From Steroidobacteraceae bacterium (lineage in GTDB: Bacteria > Pseudomonadota > Gammaproteobacteria > Steroidobacterales > Steroidobacteraceae): a stretch of DNA of 58,923 nucleotides. Every line of letters starts with the position of its first letter. Positions within the stretch are counted from its first letter, which is position 1. This document shows positions 14,477 through 23,084 of the stretch, piece after piece. The notes under the pieces were generated by a model. It had not been told where the DNA came from and made no database searches. It saw only the letters and a program-made list of their open reading frames with translations. The position numbers and the translations under genes were made by a program. The DNA lies in assembly GCA_019634915.1 (NCBI GenBank), contig JAHCAN010000018.1, positions 1-58,923 of the forward strand, read 5' to 3'.

Positions 14477-17031
14477 GCGCGAGCCCGCCCAAAACGAACC
14501 TCGTACGCGGCGATCGCCTGTGCGGCCGGTTCACCCTGATGGCGAAGATCGGCGTCGGCGGCCACTCGGAGGTCTGGCGCGCGCGTGATCTCGTGCGGCG
14601 CGAGGATCTCGCGCTGAAGATCATGAAACGCGACGTCGCTGGTTCGCCCGAAGCGCGCGCACAGCTCGAGCACGAATGCGCGGTGACCCGCGGCCTCGGC
14701 CATCCCGGCATCCTCAAAGTCCACGAGCCGCTCGACTGCGACGGCACGCTGGTGCTGCCGATGGCGCTCGCTCCGGGCGGGGATCTCGGCGTGCTGCGCG
14801 GCGAGTCGTACACGCGCATCGTGCCGGCGCTGATCGAGATCGCGCAGGCGCTCGAGCACGCGCACGGCCGCGGCGTCGTGCACCGCGACCTGAAGCCGGG
14901 CAACGTGCTGTTCGACGAGGACGGGCATACGCTGATCGCCGACTTCGGCGTCGCCTCGTTCGCGGGCGCGAGCCCGTTTGCCGACCACGGCTCGCCGTTC
15001 AGCGCGAGCCCGCAGGCGCTGCGCGGCGAGCCGCCCGCGCCCTCGGACGACATCTACGGCCTCGGCACGCTCGCCTACGAACTGCTGTCGGGTTATCCGC
15101 CGTTCTATCCGCGCTTCGAGACGCGGCGCGTGCTCGAGGAGCCGGTCGCGGAGCTGCGGCCGACGCGCCCGGCACCGCCGCGCCTGGTGACGCTCGTGAT
15201 GCGCATGCTCGCGAAGAGCCGCGAGGCGCGCCCGCAGACGATGGGCGCCGTGATCGACGAGTTGCACGCCTCGCTGCACGACACCGTCACGATCGAATCG
15301 GAGCAGCTCGCCGCTGATGCCGGGATGGCCGCGACGGCGCCGCCGCCGGACACCGGCGCCGCAGCCGCGGCCATTGCAGCGGGTTCGACGGGCGGCGTCA
15401 CCAATGCGACCGCGCCGATCGTCGAGACGCGCGATGCGCCCGATGTACCCGTGCCGGGTGACGAACGCGCCGCGTACGAAGCCGCAGCGTACGAGCCGGC
15501 GGCGGACGAACCCGCGGCGGACGAGCGCACCATGGCGATCGAGCTGCCCGAGCCGATCATGCCGCCGGCGGCGGGCCCCGCGGATGCGATCGTCGTCGCG
15601 CCGGCCGCGACCGCCGCGGATGTGTTCGCGGGCGGCGAGCGGCGCAGCCGCACCGGACTGTGGCTCGGGCTGCTCGCGGTCGCCGCCGCGATCGGCGTCG
15701 TGTTCTTCGCGCTGCCGCGCTGGGCGCCGCAGATGGCGCCGCCTGCCGCGGACGCTGGCACCGCGCCGGCCGCGAGCGCGGGGTCCGATACCGGCGAGCC
15801 GGCGGCCGATCCTGCGGCGGAACTCGAGGCGCTGCGCGCCGGCATCGACAAGCGGCTCGATTCGATCGAGGCGAGGGCGGCCGCGGTGTGGGGAGGCGAT
15901 GAGTTCGCGGCAGTCAAGGCGGCCGCGGAAGCCGCCGCGCTGCGCGCCAGTGACGGCGATGCGGCCGGCGCGGTCGTGGACTACCAGGGGATCGGCAAGC
16001 GGCTCGCCGCGATCGAAGCGCGCGCGCCGGCGGCGCTCGCCGCGCAGCTCGAGGCCGGCGAGGCCGCGCTCGAGGCGGGTGAGCCTGCGCGGGCGCGCGG
16101 CGCCTTCGAGCTGGCACGACGCATCGATGCGCAGAATCCGCGCGCCGCGGCCGGCCTCGCGCGCGTGCAGGCGCTCGAGGTCGCGATGCCGCTGATCGCG
16201 CAGGCCGTGAACGCCGAGTCCGCCGGCCATGGGAGCGAGGCGATCGAACTCTATGAACGCGCGCTCGCCGCCGATCCGGCCAATGCACGCGCGAAGGCGG
16301 GTCTCGGCCAGGCGCGCGCCGCGCTCAGCGCGAGCGAATATGCGCGCACGCTCGCCAATGGTTTCAGCGCGCTGCGTGCCGACGATCTCGCGCGTGCGCG
16401 CACGGCGTTCGAGCAGGCGCGCGCGATGCAGCCCGGCGCGAGCGCGCCGCAGGAAGGGCTCGAGCAGGTCACGGCCGCCGAACAGGCGCGTGCCGGCGAT
16501 GCCGCGCGCCGCCGCGCCGCCTCGCTCGAGGCCTCCGAGCGCTGGGCCGACGCACTCGCGATCTACGACGAGGTGCTCGCGCGCGATCCGAGCCTGCAGT
16601 TCGCGCAGGCCGGGCGCGAGCGCAGCGCGCCGCGTGCCGACCTCGCGCGCCGCCTGCAGCGGATCATCGACGAGCCCGACCGGCTCGCGACCGAAGCCGT
16701 GCGCCGCGAGGCCGCGCAGCTGCTCGACATGGCCCGCGCGGTGACGCCCGAGGGCCCGGTGATCCGCTCGCAGATCGCGCGCATCGAGCTGCTGCTGCCG
16801 GCCTACGACCAGGCCGTGCGCGTCGCCTTCGAGTCGGACAACGCCACCGACGTCACCATCCAGCGCGTCGGAGCGCTCGGCAGCTTCGTGCGCCGTGAGA
16901 TCGAGCTGAAGCCCGGCCGCTACACCGTGACCGGCACGCGCGAGGGCTATCGCGACATCCGCCGCGAAGTGACGATCGCACCGGGCAGCACGCTGCAGAC
17001 GATCTCGGTGAGCTGTGTCGAGCCGATCTGA
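14473..17031 (+). CDS. Membrane-anchored Ser/Thr protein kinase with periplasmic repeats
   Basis: An 852-residue Hanks-type kinase. The cytoplasmic catalytic domain (about 18-275) is complete: glycine loop GVGGHSEV (27-34), Lys49 in ALKIMK, catalytic HRDLKPGN (His137, Asp139), IADFGVASFAG and the APE-equivalent ASPQALRG. A Pro/Ala/Glu-rich linker leads to one membrane helix (about 396-414, LGLLAVAAAIGVVFFAL). The outer part has helical TPR-like repeats (about 440-770) and ends in a PEGA-like beta module (KPGRYTVTGTREGYRD). Start is GTG, overlapping the previous stop (GTGA). The FHA domain encoded at 20.6 kb is a natural reader of its phosphothreonines. No partner phosphatase gene is visible in the window. 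Confidence 0.9.
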   Translation: MSASPPKTNLVRGDRLCGRFTLMAKIGVGGHSEVWRARDLVRREDLALKIMKRDVAGSPEARAQLEHECAVTRGLGHPGILKVHEPLDCDGTLVLPMALAPGGDLGVLRGESYTRIVPALIEIAQALEHAHGRGVVHRDLKPGNVLFDEDGHTLIADFGVASFAGASPFADHGSPFSASPQALRGEPPAPSDDIYGLGTLAYELLSGYPPFYPRFETRRVLEEPVAELRPTRPAPPRLVTLVMRMLAKSREARPQTMGAVIDELHASLHDTVTIESEQLAADAGMAATAPPPDTGAAAAAIAAGSTGGVTNATAPIVETRDAPDVPVPGDERAAYEAAAYEPAADEPAADERTMAIELPEPIMPPAAGPADAIVVAPAATAADVFAGGERRSRTGLWLGLLAVAAAIGVVFFALPRWAPQMAPPAADAGTAPAASAGSDTGEPAADPAAELEALRAGIDKRLDSIEARAAAVWGGDEFAAVKAAAEAAALRASDGDAAGAVVDYQGIGKRLAAIEARAPAALAAQLEAGEAALEAGEPARARGAFELARRIDAQNPRAAAGLARVQALEVAMPLIAQAVNAESAGHGSEAIELYERALAADPANARAKAGLGQARAALSASEYARTLANGFSALRADDLARARTAFEQARAMQPGASAPQEGLEQVTAAEQARAGDAARRRAASLEASERWADALAIYDEVLARDPSLQFAQAGRERSAPRADLARRLQRIIDEPDRLATEAVRREAAQLLDMARAVTPEGPVIRSQIARIELLLPAYDQAVRVAFESDNATDVTIQRVGALGSFVRREIELKPGRYTVTGTREGYRDIRREVTIAPGSTLQTISVSCVEPI

Positions 17032-19489
17032 CGGCACCTCCATCGTGACGCCCCCTGACATTCCGCCGACCGCCGCCGCGCGCGCCACCGTGAGCGAACC
17101 ACTCGGCCGGCGCGAGCTCGATGCGCCGCTGAGCGTCGGTGCGCCGGGCTGCACGATCGTCGTGCCGGACGTGACGGCCGCGCCGGCGCTCGTGATCGGC
17201 ATGGACGAAGGGCTGTGGCGCGTGAGCCCGGCCGAAGGCGGCGGCGCGCGCCTGAACGGCGAGCGGCTGCGCGAGCCGCGCGACCTGCGCGCCGGCGACG
17301 TGCTCCAGCTTGCCGACACGCAACTGATCGTGCGGCAGCTCGCGCCCTGTGAGATCGAGGTCGTGCATCTCGTCGGCAACGACACGATCGCGCCGCTCGC
17401 GCCACCGGTCGAACGCGATGCCGCGCTCGACGACGAGGACGTCGAGATCGGCGCGCTGCCGCGCGAGGCGCTCGCGAAGCCCGCGGGCGAGGTGCCCGCG
17501 CCGGACGACCGGCGCAGGACGCGCCGGATCGCGATCGTGGCCGTGCTGGCGGCGGTCGTTGCGGTGTTCGCGCTGCTCGCGGGCATGCAGCGCGTCCCGC
17601 TGCTGCTCGATCCGGCGGAGGCCCGTGTCGATGCGACCGATACCTGGCTCGACTGGCACGCCGGATCGACGCTGTTCGTGCTGCCGGGCGAGCACCGCCT
17701 GCGGGCGAGCGCGCCGGGCTACGAGTCGCTCGAGCGCGCGCTCACGGTGACCCGCGAGGGGCTGGCGCCGGTGCGCCTGCGGCTGGCGAAGCAGCCGGGC
17801 GTGCTCGTGATCGACACCGGCGGCGTGCCGGCGAGCGTCTCGGTCGACGGCGCGCAGATCGGGCATGCCCCGGGCGAGGTGCGCGTCGCGGCCGGCAAGC
17901 GCACGCTGACGCTGCACGCCGAGCGCTACCTCGATGCGATCGTCGAAGTGGACGTCGACGGCCTCGGCACCCGCCAGGATCTTGCGGTCGAGCTGCAGCC
18001 CTCGTGGGGCACGCTCGCGCTGACCGTGAACACCCCCGGCGCGCAGGTCGCGGTCGACGACGGTGAGCCGGCCGCGCTCGCGCCACGCGTCGAGCTGCCG
18101 GCGGGCGTGCACCGCGTGCGGATCACCGCGCCGGATGCGCGGCCCTGGGACAGCGCGATCGTGATCAAGGCGGGCGAGACGACGAGCCTCGGGCCGATCG
18201 ATCTCGGTGCGCCCGATGCCGGGCTCGTCGTGCGCTCGGTGCCGTCGGGCGCCGACGTCTCGGTCGATGGCGTGTACCGCGGGCGCACGCCGCTCACGCT
18301 GGCGATGGCGCCGGGCGGCCAGCACGACGTGCTCGTCGCGCGCACCGGCCACGCGCCGTGGTCGGGCAGCTTCGCCGCGAAAGCCGGCGAGCGCACCGTG
18401 CTCGATGCGAAGCTCGAGCCGGTGTATGTCGCACTCACGGTGCGTGGCGAGCCCGCCGACGCCGAGCTGCTGGTCGACGGCGTGTCGAAAGGCCGCACGC
18501 CGCTCGATCTCGAAGTGCTGGCGGGGGAGCACACGATCGAGGTGCGCAAGGCGCCGCTCGCGCCGTACCGCGAGCGCATCACGCTCGCGCCGGGGCTGGC
18601 GCGCAGCGTCGAGTACCGGCTCGACACGGCGGGGCGGCCGGCGGCTGCGTCCGCGGCCTCGGCCGGCGTGCGCGCCAGCACGAAGATCGGCTACGCGCTG
18701 CGGTTCGTGCCGCCGGCCTCATTCGAGATGGGCAGCGAGCGGCGCGAGCAGGGCCGGCGGCCGAACGAGGTACAGCGCCGCGTCACGCTGACGCGCCCCT
18801 GGTGGATCGGCGAGACCGAGGTCACCAACGGCCAGTTCCGGCGCTTCAGGCCCGACCATGCCTCGGGCTATGTCGACAAGGGCAGCGTCGACCTCGACGC
18901 CCAGCCGGTCGTGCGCGTCTCCTGGGACGACGCGGTCGAGTTCTGCAACTGGCTCTCCGGGCAGGAGGGCCTGCCGCCCGCCTATGAAAAGAAGGACGGC
19001 AAGTGGGTGCTGAAGACGCCGGTCGCGAACGGCTTCCGGCTGCCGACCGAGGCCGAGTGGGAGTACGCCGCGCGCTATGCGGCGCCCGGGGTCGTGCAGC
19101 GCTACAGCTGGGGCGATGCGCTGCCGATCGCGCCGGCGAGCGGCAACTACGGCGGCATCGAGGCGCAGGGGACGATGAGCCCGGTCCTCGAGTCGTACCG
19201 CGACGACTATCCGAGCGTCGCACCGGTCGGCAAGTTCGGCGCCAACGCGCTCGGCCTGTACGATATGGCCGGCAACGTGTCCGAATGGGTGCACGATTAC
19301 TATGCGTCGCTGCCGGCGAGCGGTCCGCAGACCGATCCGTTCGGCCCGCCGCAGGGAACCCGGCACGCGATCCGCGGCTCGAACTGGCGGACCGCGACCG
19401 TCGCGGACCTGCGGCTCGCGTGGCGCGACGATGCGGAAGACCCTGGCCAGACGATCGGCTTCCGGATTGCCCGCTATGCCGAGCCCTGA
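17015..19489 (+). CDS. Membrane protein with FHA-like N-terminus, PEGA repeats and FGE-like domain
   Basis: An 824-residue protein. Residues 30-115 look like a degenerate FHA domain (LSVGAPG...LNGERL...LRAGDVLQLAD) lacking the usual Arg and SxxH binding residues. One membrane helix sits near 171-191. Outside the membrane are four clear PEGA modules about 70 residues apart (starting near 262, 332, 402 and 472), with turns such as DVSVDGVYRGRTPLTL and ELLVDGVSKGRTPLDL, plus a fainter one at 200-245. Residues 560-824 form a formylglycine-generating-enzyme (SUMF1) fold: FEMGSERREQGRRPNE, RLPTEAEWEYAARY, GNVSEWVHDYY, IGFRIARY. The catalytic Cys pair of true FGEs is absent, so a binding role is likely. 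GTG 17015 overlaps the kinase gene by 17 bp; GTG 17045 is an alternative. Confidence 0.85.
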   Translation: MSSRSDGTSIVTPPDIPPTAAARATVSEPLGRRELDAPLSVGAPGCTIVVPDVTAAPALVIGMDEGLWRVSPAEGGGARLNGERLREPRDLRAGDVLQLADTQLIVRQLAPCEIEVVHLVGNDTIAPLAPPVERDAALDDEDVEIGALPREALAKPAGEVPAPDDRRRTRRIAIVAVLAAVVAVFALLAGMQRVPLLLDPAEARVDATDTWLDWHAGSTLFVLPGEHRLRASAPGYESLERALTVTREGLAPVRLRLAKQPGVLVIDTGGVPASVSVDGAQIGHAPGEVRVAAGKRTLTLHAERYLDAIVEVDVDGLGTRQDLAVELQPSWGTLALTVNTPGAQVAVDDGEPAALAPRVELPAGVHRVRITAPDARPWDSAIVIKAGETTSLGPIDLGAPDAGLVVRSVPSGADVSVDGVYRGRTPLTLAMAPGGQHDVLVARTGHAPWSGSFAAKAGERTVLDAKLEPVYVALTVRGEPADAELLVDGVSKGRTPLDLEVLAGEHTIEVRKAPLAPYRERITLAPGLARSVEYRLDTAGRPAAASAASAGVRASTKIGYALRFVPPASFEMGSERREQGRRPNEVQRRVTLTRPWWIGETEVTNGQFRRFRPDHASGYVDKGSVDLDAQPVVRVSWDDAVEFCNWLSGQEGLPPAYEKKDGKWVLKTPVANGFRLPTEAEWEYAARYAAPGVVQRYSWGDALPIAPASGNYGGIEAQGTMSPVLESYRDDYPSVAPVGKFGANALGLYDMAGNVSEWVHDYYASLPASGPQTDPFGPPQGTRHAIRGSNWRTATVADLRLAWRDDAEDPGQTIGFRIARYAEP

Positions 19490-19516
19490 GCCGCGCGGAT
19501 TCCCGAGGAGACAGTC

Positions 19517-19795
19517 ATGAAAAGCGCCTGGCAGCAGATCTGGATCCTGAGTCTCGCCGCGCTCGGCGTATGGGTCGCGGCGCTGGTCATCGCGCGCACC
19601 GTGCCCGTCGCGCTCGCGCAGACGGCCGAGCCGCCGGCGGCCGAGGTGCCCGTGCCCGAAACGTCCGCGCCCGCCGACGAAGGGCCGATCGACGACGAGG
19701 AGCCGATCGGCGCGCCGGTCACGCAGCGCGAGGAGGTGCCGCCCGAGCTGCGCCAGTCGGCCGACAACAATGTCAGTTTTCCCGTCGACATCTGA
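19517..19795 (+). CDS. Small single-pass membrane protein of the operon
   Basis: A 92-residue protein with one N-terminal membrane helix (residues 6-32, IWILSLAALGVWVAALVIAR), followed by an acidic Pro/Glu-rich tail of 60 residues ending NNVSFPVDI. A strong ribosome site GAGGAGA lies 5 bases before the ATG. The hydrophobic part may be an uncleaved anchor or a signal peptide (VALAQ is a plausible cleavage site). Its position directly ahead of the channel gene suggests an accessory subunit. No family was recognised. Confidence 0.65.
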   Translation: MKSAWQQIWILSLAALGVWVAALVIARTVPVALAQTAEPPAAEVPVPETSAPADEGPIDDEEPIGAPVTQREEVPPELRQSADNNVSFPVDI

Positions 19796-19804
19796 GAGCC
19801 CAGC

Positions 19805-20608
19805 ATGCCCATGCCACGCCGCTACCCGAGCGAGTTCGTCTTCAGCCTGTTCGCGCTCGCGATCACCGTGGTGATCGTGCACGGCGCCTTCGTGCTCGAC
19901 GTGCGGCCGAAAGCGCAGGCGATCCTCGCCGAGCAGCGCGAGGGCATGCTGCGCGACCCGAACTACATCGCCGATCGCTCGTTCTACGTGCTGATCAAGG
20001 ACTACGAGCAGGAAAGCGAGATCATCCTGTTCATCTGGGCGCTCGCGATCATCGCCTACAAGGCGCGGCGCCAGTCGCGCGAGCGCCAGGTGCTCGACAG
20101 CGAGCTGCTGAAGCTGCCCGAGGGCATGAAGATCCTGCCCGAGGACTCGCGCGAATACATCCGCCAGCTCGAGGCGCTGCCGGCCGAATCGCGCGGCATG
20201 CTGCTGCCGCGCGCGCTGCTCGCGGCGCTCGCGCGTTTCGGCGCGACCCGCAACCTGCAGGACGTGTCGACGGTCGCGCACGGCGTCTGCCAGTCGGAGG
20301 CCGAGCGGCTCGACTCGGAGATGTCGATGCTGCGCTACATCGCCTGGGCGATCCCGGCGATCGGCTTCATCGGCACCGTGCGCGGCATCGGCGATGCGCT
20401 GTCGCAGGCACACAAGGCGGTCGGCGGCGACATCTCGGGCGTCACCGAGGGTCTCGGCGTCGCCTTCAATTCCACGCTGATCGCGCTGCTGCTGTCGATC
20501 TTCCTGATGTTCCTGCTGCACCAGCTGCAGCTCGCGCAGGAGCGGCTCGTGCTCGACGCCGAGACGCATCTCGACACGCGGCTGATCCGCAACATGCAGA
20601 CGAGGTAG
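19805..20608 (+). CDS. MotA/TolQ/ExbB-type proton channel protein
   Basis: A 267-residue inner-membrane protein. Helices lie at about 11-31 (FVFSLFALAITVVIVHGAF), 70-88, 176-198 and 215-242. The last pair carries the MotA/TolQ/ExbB signature: IAWAIPAIGFIGTVRGIGDAL followed by a cytoplasmic turn and GVTEGLGVAFNSTLIALLLS. These proteins form the ring through which protons flow to drive a partner (MotB, TolR, ExbD, ZorB). No classical partner gene is next door. The two vWA proteins downstream, which share a membrane motif with a conserved Asp, are the best candidates. It sits 9 bp after the small membrane protein gene. Confidence 0.88.
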   Translation: MPMPRRYPSEFVFSLFALAITVVIVHGAFVLDVRPKAQAILAEQREGMLRDPNYIADRSFYVLIKDYEQESEIILFIWALAIIAYKARRQSRERQVLDSELLKLPEGMKILPEDSREYIRQLEALPAESRGMLLPRALLAALARFGATRNLQDVSTVAHGVCQSEAERLDSEMSMLRYIAWAIPAIGFIGTVRGIGDALSQAHKAVGGDISGVTEGLGVAFNSTLIALLLSIFLMFLLHQLQLAQERLVLDAETHLDTRLIRNMQTR

Positions 20609-20613
20609 CCGGC

Positions 20614-21999
20614 TTGGCCACGACGCTCGGTGTCTCGCTCGACGATCGCGCGCTCGCCGTGGCACGCGATGGCGCGGTGCTGTCGGTCGCACCGGGCATC
20701 GTCAGGCGGGCCGGCAACGGCGTGATCGGGAGCCCAGCCAGCGACAGCCTGCGCAGTCGTCCGGCGGAAGTGTCGGCGCGCCACTGGAACGAGATCGCCG
20801 CCGAAAGCGCCGCGGCAGCGGCGGCGCTGCCGATCGCGGCGGCGGAACTGCGTGCGCGCCTGCAGGGCGCGGCCGATGCCGCGGCGCCGGAGGCGGCGTG
20901 GTTCGCCGTCAGCGCGGCCTTCACGCCGCGCGCGCTGTCGGGCGTGCTAGGCGTGGCGCAGTCGCTCGCGCTGCCGATGCGCGGTTTCGTCGATGCGGCC
21001 GTCGCGGCGGTCGCGCCGCTCGGCCTCGGCAGGCCCGCGCTGGTCCTCGAGATCGGCCTCTATCACACGGCGGTCACCGCCGTGGAGTGCGGCGCCACGG
21101 TGCGCCGCCGGCGCAGCATCGTCAGCCGTGCGGGCGGGCTGCTCGACCTCTACCAGTCCTGGCTCGACGTGGTCAGCGCCGCGATGGTGCTGCGTACACG
21201 TTTCGACCCGCTGCACGATGCGGCCGTCGAGCAGCGACTGTTCGACACGGTGCCGGCACTGTCGGCCGAAGCCGAGGCGGGTGGCGTCGCGAGCGTCGCG
21301 CTCGATGGCCCGGCCGGCGAGCGCCACGAAGTGGAAGTCACGCGCGACCAGCTCGCGGCCGCGGCGGCGCCGCGTTACCGCGAGCTCGAGCGTTGCGTGC
21401 ACGAGCTGCGGCGCGCCGGTACGCCGGTCGCGCTGGTCGTACCCGAGGCACTGCTCGCACTCGCGGGCCTGCGCGAGCGGCTCGACGGTCTCGCCGACTG
21501 CGAGCTGATCGCCGTGCCGGACGGCTGGGCCGCGGCGGTGGTTTCGCAGTTGCCGGCCGAGGCCGCGCCGGCCGATGCGCCGGTGCGCCTGCTGCGCCGC
21601 CTCGACGCGACCACGACGCGGCCCGGGGGCGATGCGCCGCGGCACGAACGCCTCGGTGCGCAGCGCAACGGCGCGGCCGATCCGACCCATGTCCTGTACG
21701 CGGGTCGTGCGTTGCCGCTCACGGCGCGCGGACTCACCGTCGGTCGCGACGGCAACGGTACCGATATCACGTTGCCGCCGGGTTCCGCCGGCGTCTCGCG
21801 CCGCCACTGCACGCTGCTGCGCGGCCGCGAGGGTGTCGAACTGATCGATCACAGCCGCCATGGCAGCCGGGTCAACGACGAACGCGTCTTCGGCCGCACG
21901 CTGCTGCACGCGGGTGATCGCCTGCGCGTCGGCGAGCCGGGCATCGAGCTCGCGCTGATCGCCGTCGGAGCCGACAGTGCGCAAGCGCCGTCAGACTGA
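20614..21999 (+). CDS. Actin-like (HSP70/FtsA-fold) protein fused to an FHA domain
   Basis: A 461-residue cytoplasmic protein. The N-terminal 345 residues look like an actin-like ATPase fold: LGVSLDDRALAVARDG resembles the phosphate-1 strand pair and ALVLEIGLYHTAVTAVE the phosphate-2 loop, though key Asp/Gly residues are partly changed and ATP binding is uncertain. Residues 360-455 form a canonical FHA domain with LTVGRDGNG, the phosphothreonine-binding GVSRRHC and HGSRVNDERV. It is therefore a good reader of the kinase encoded upstream. Start is TTG at 20614, chosen for the GAGG ribosome site 8 bases before it and for the neat first strand. It overlaps the next gene by 23 bp. Confidence 0.78.
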   Translation: MATTLGVSLDDRALAVARDGAVLSVAPGIVRRAGNGVIGSPASDSLRSRPAEVSARHWNEIAAESAAAAAALPIAAAELRARLQGAADAAAPEAAWFAVSAAFTPRALSGVLGVAQSLALPMRGFVDAAVAAVAPLGLGRPALVLEIGLYHTAVTAVECGATVRRRRSIVSRAGGLLDLYQSWLDVVSAAMVLRTRFDPLHDAAVEQRLFDTVPALSAEAEAGGVASVALDGPAGERHEVEVTRDQLAAAAAPRYRELERCVHELRRAGTPVALVVPEALLALAGLRERLDGLADCELIAVPDGWAAAVVSQLPAEAAPADAPVRLLRRLDATTTRPGGDAPRHERLGAQRNGAADPTHVLYAGRALPLTARGLTVGRDGNGTDITLPPGSAGVSRRHCTLLRGREGVELIDHSRHGSRVNDERVFGRTLLHAGDRLRVGEPGIELALIAVGADSAQAPSD

Positions 22000-23074
22000 G
22001 GTCTTCAGCCTCTCGTTCCTCGACTGCATCTGCTGCGGCTTCGGCGCGGTCGTGCTCTTCTACACGATCGTCAGCGCGCAGAGCGGTGCCGAGCGCGTGC
22101 GCCGCACCGAGGACCTCGGCTCGCAGGTGCGCCTGCTCGAGGAGCAGGTGCTCGAGGGCACGAAGAACCTCGTCGTGCTGCGCAACACGCTCGAGAAGAC
22201 CGAGAGCGAGACCGCGAGCGCCGCCTCGCGCGCGACGCGGCTGGTCGAACAGCTGAAGGTCGAGCGCGAGCAGGGCTCGATCTACGATGGCACGACGCTC
22301 GCGCGCCGCGAGCACATCGAGAAGCTGAAGGCCGACATCCGCGCGCTCGAGGAGGGCAATCGGCGGCTCGAAGCGGCCAGCAAGGACGTCGCGCCGCCGG
22401 GCGATGCGGTCAAGGTCGCGAAGCGCGGTGCCGATCGCCGCTACATCACCGGGCTGCGCCTGCACGGCAAGCGCGTGCTGGTGCTGATCGACAGCTCGGC
22501 GAGCATGCTCGACGACGACGTCGTCAACGTGATCCGCCTGCGCAATACCGGCGACGCGACGCGGCGTGCGGCGCCCAAGTGGCGGCGCGCGGTCGCGACC
22601 GTGAGCTGGCTCACCGCGCAGGTGCCGCCGGGCAGCCAGTACCAGGTCTATCGCTTCGACACGCAGCCCGTGCCGGTGCTTGCCGATACCGCCGGCCACT
22701 GGCTGCGCAGCGGCGATGAAGCGACCACCGACCGGCTGCTCGAGGAGATGGACCGGCTGGTGCCGCAGAACGGCACCAGCCTCGTCAATGCGTTCGGCGC
22801 GATCCGCAAGCTCTCGCCGGCGCCGGACCAGATCATCCTGATCACCGACGGCCTGCCGACGCAGGGCGCGACGCCGCCGGCGATCCGCCGCTACATCGAC
22901 GCCGGCGGGCGCATGCGCCTGTTCGACGACGCGGTCAAGGCACTGCCGCCGCGCACGCCGATCGACGTCGTGCTGCTGCCGATGCGCGGTGACAATCCGG
23001 CCGCGCACGCGTTCTGGCGTCTGGCGCGCAATTCGGGCGGCGCCTATCTGATGCCGTCGAAGGACTGGCCGTGA
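21977..23074 (+). CDS. vWA-domain membrane protein 1 with SLSFLD motif
   Basis: A 365-residue protein. The N-terminus EVFSLSFLDCICCGFGAVVL (residues 8-27) forms one membrane helix and carries Asp16 at its start. A coiled coil follows (about 45-130, EDLGSQVRLLEEQVLEGTKN type), then a von Willebrand factor A domain (about 160-360) with an intact metal site: DSSASM (DxSxS), NGTSLVNAF and ILITDGLPTQ. Topology implies the vWA domain is periplasmic. A paralogue with the same N-terminus follows 10 bp later. The short membrane helix with an Asp near its start, placed after a MotA/ExbB gene, parallels MotB/ExbD/TolR. Start is GTG 21977 inside the end of the FHA gene. Confidence 0.85.
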   Translation: MRKRRQTEVFSLSFLDCICCGFGAVVLFYTIVSAQSGAERVRRTEDLGSQVRLLEEQVLEGTKNLVVLRNTLEKTESETASAASRATRLVEQLKVEREQGSIYDGTTLARREHIEKLKADIRALEEGNRRLEAASKDVAPPGDAVKVAKRGADRRYITGLRLHGKRVLVLIDSSASMLDDDVVNVIRLRNTGDATRRAAPKWRRAVATVSWLTAQVPPGSQYQVYRFDTQPVPVLADTAGHWLRSGDEATTDRLLEEMDRLVPQNGTSLVNAFGAIRKLSPAPDQIILITDGLPTQGATPPAIRRYIDAGGRMRLFDDAVKALPPRTPIDVVLLPMRGDNPAAHAFWRLARNSGGAYLMPSKDWP

Positions 23075-23084
23075 GCGTGCCGCG

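Noticed and set aside
14167-17586. A 1139-codon open frame antisense to the kinase gene
   Set aside because: Shadow of the kinase and FGE-like genes; low-complexity basic composition and no recognisable motif.
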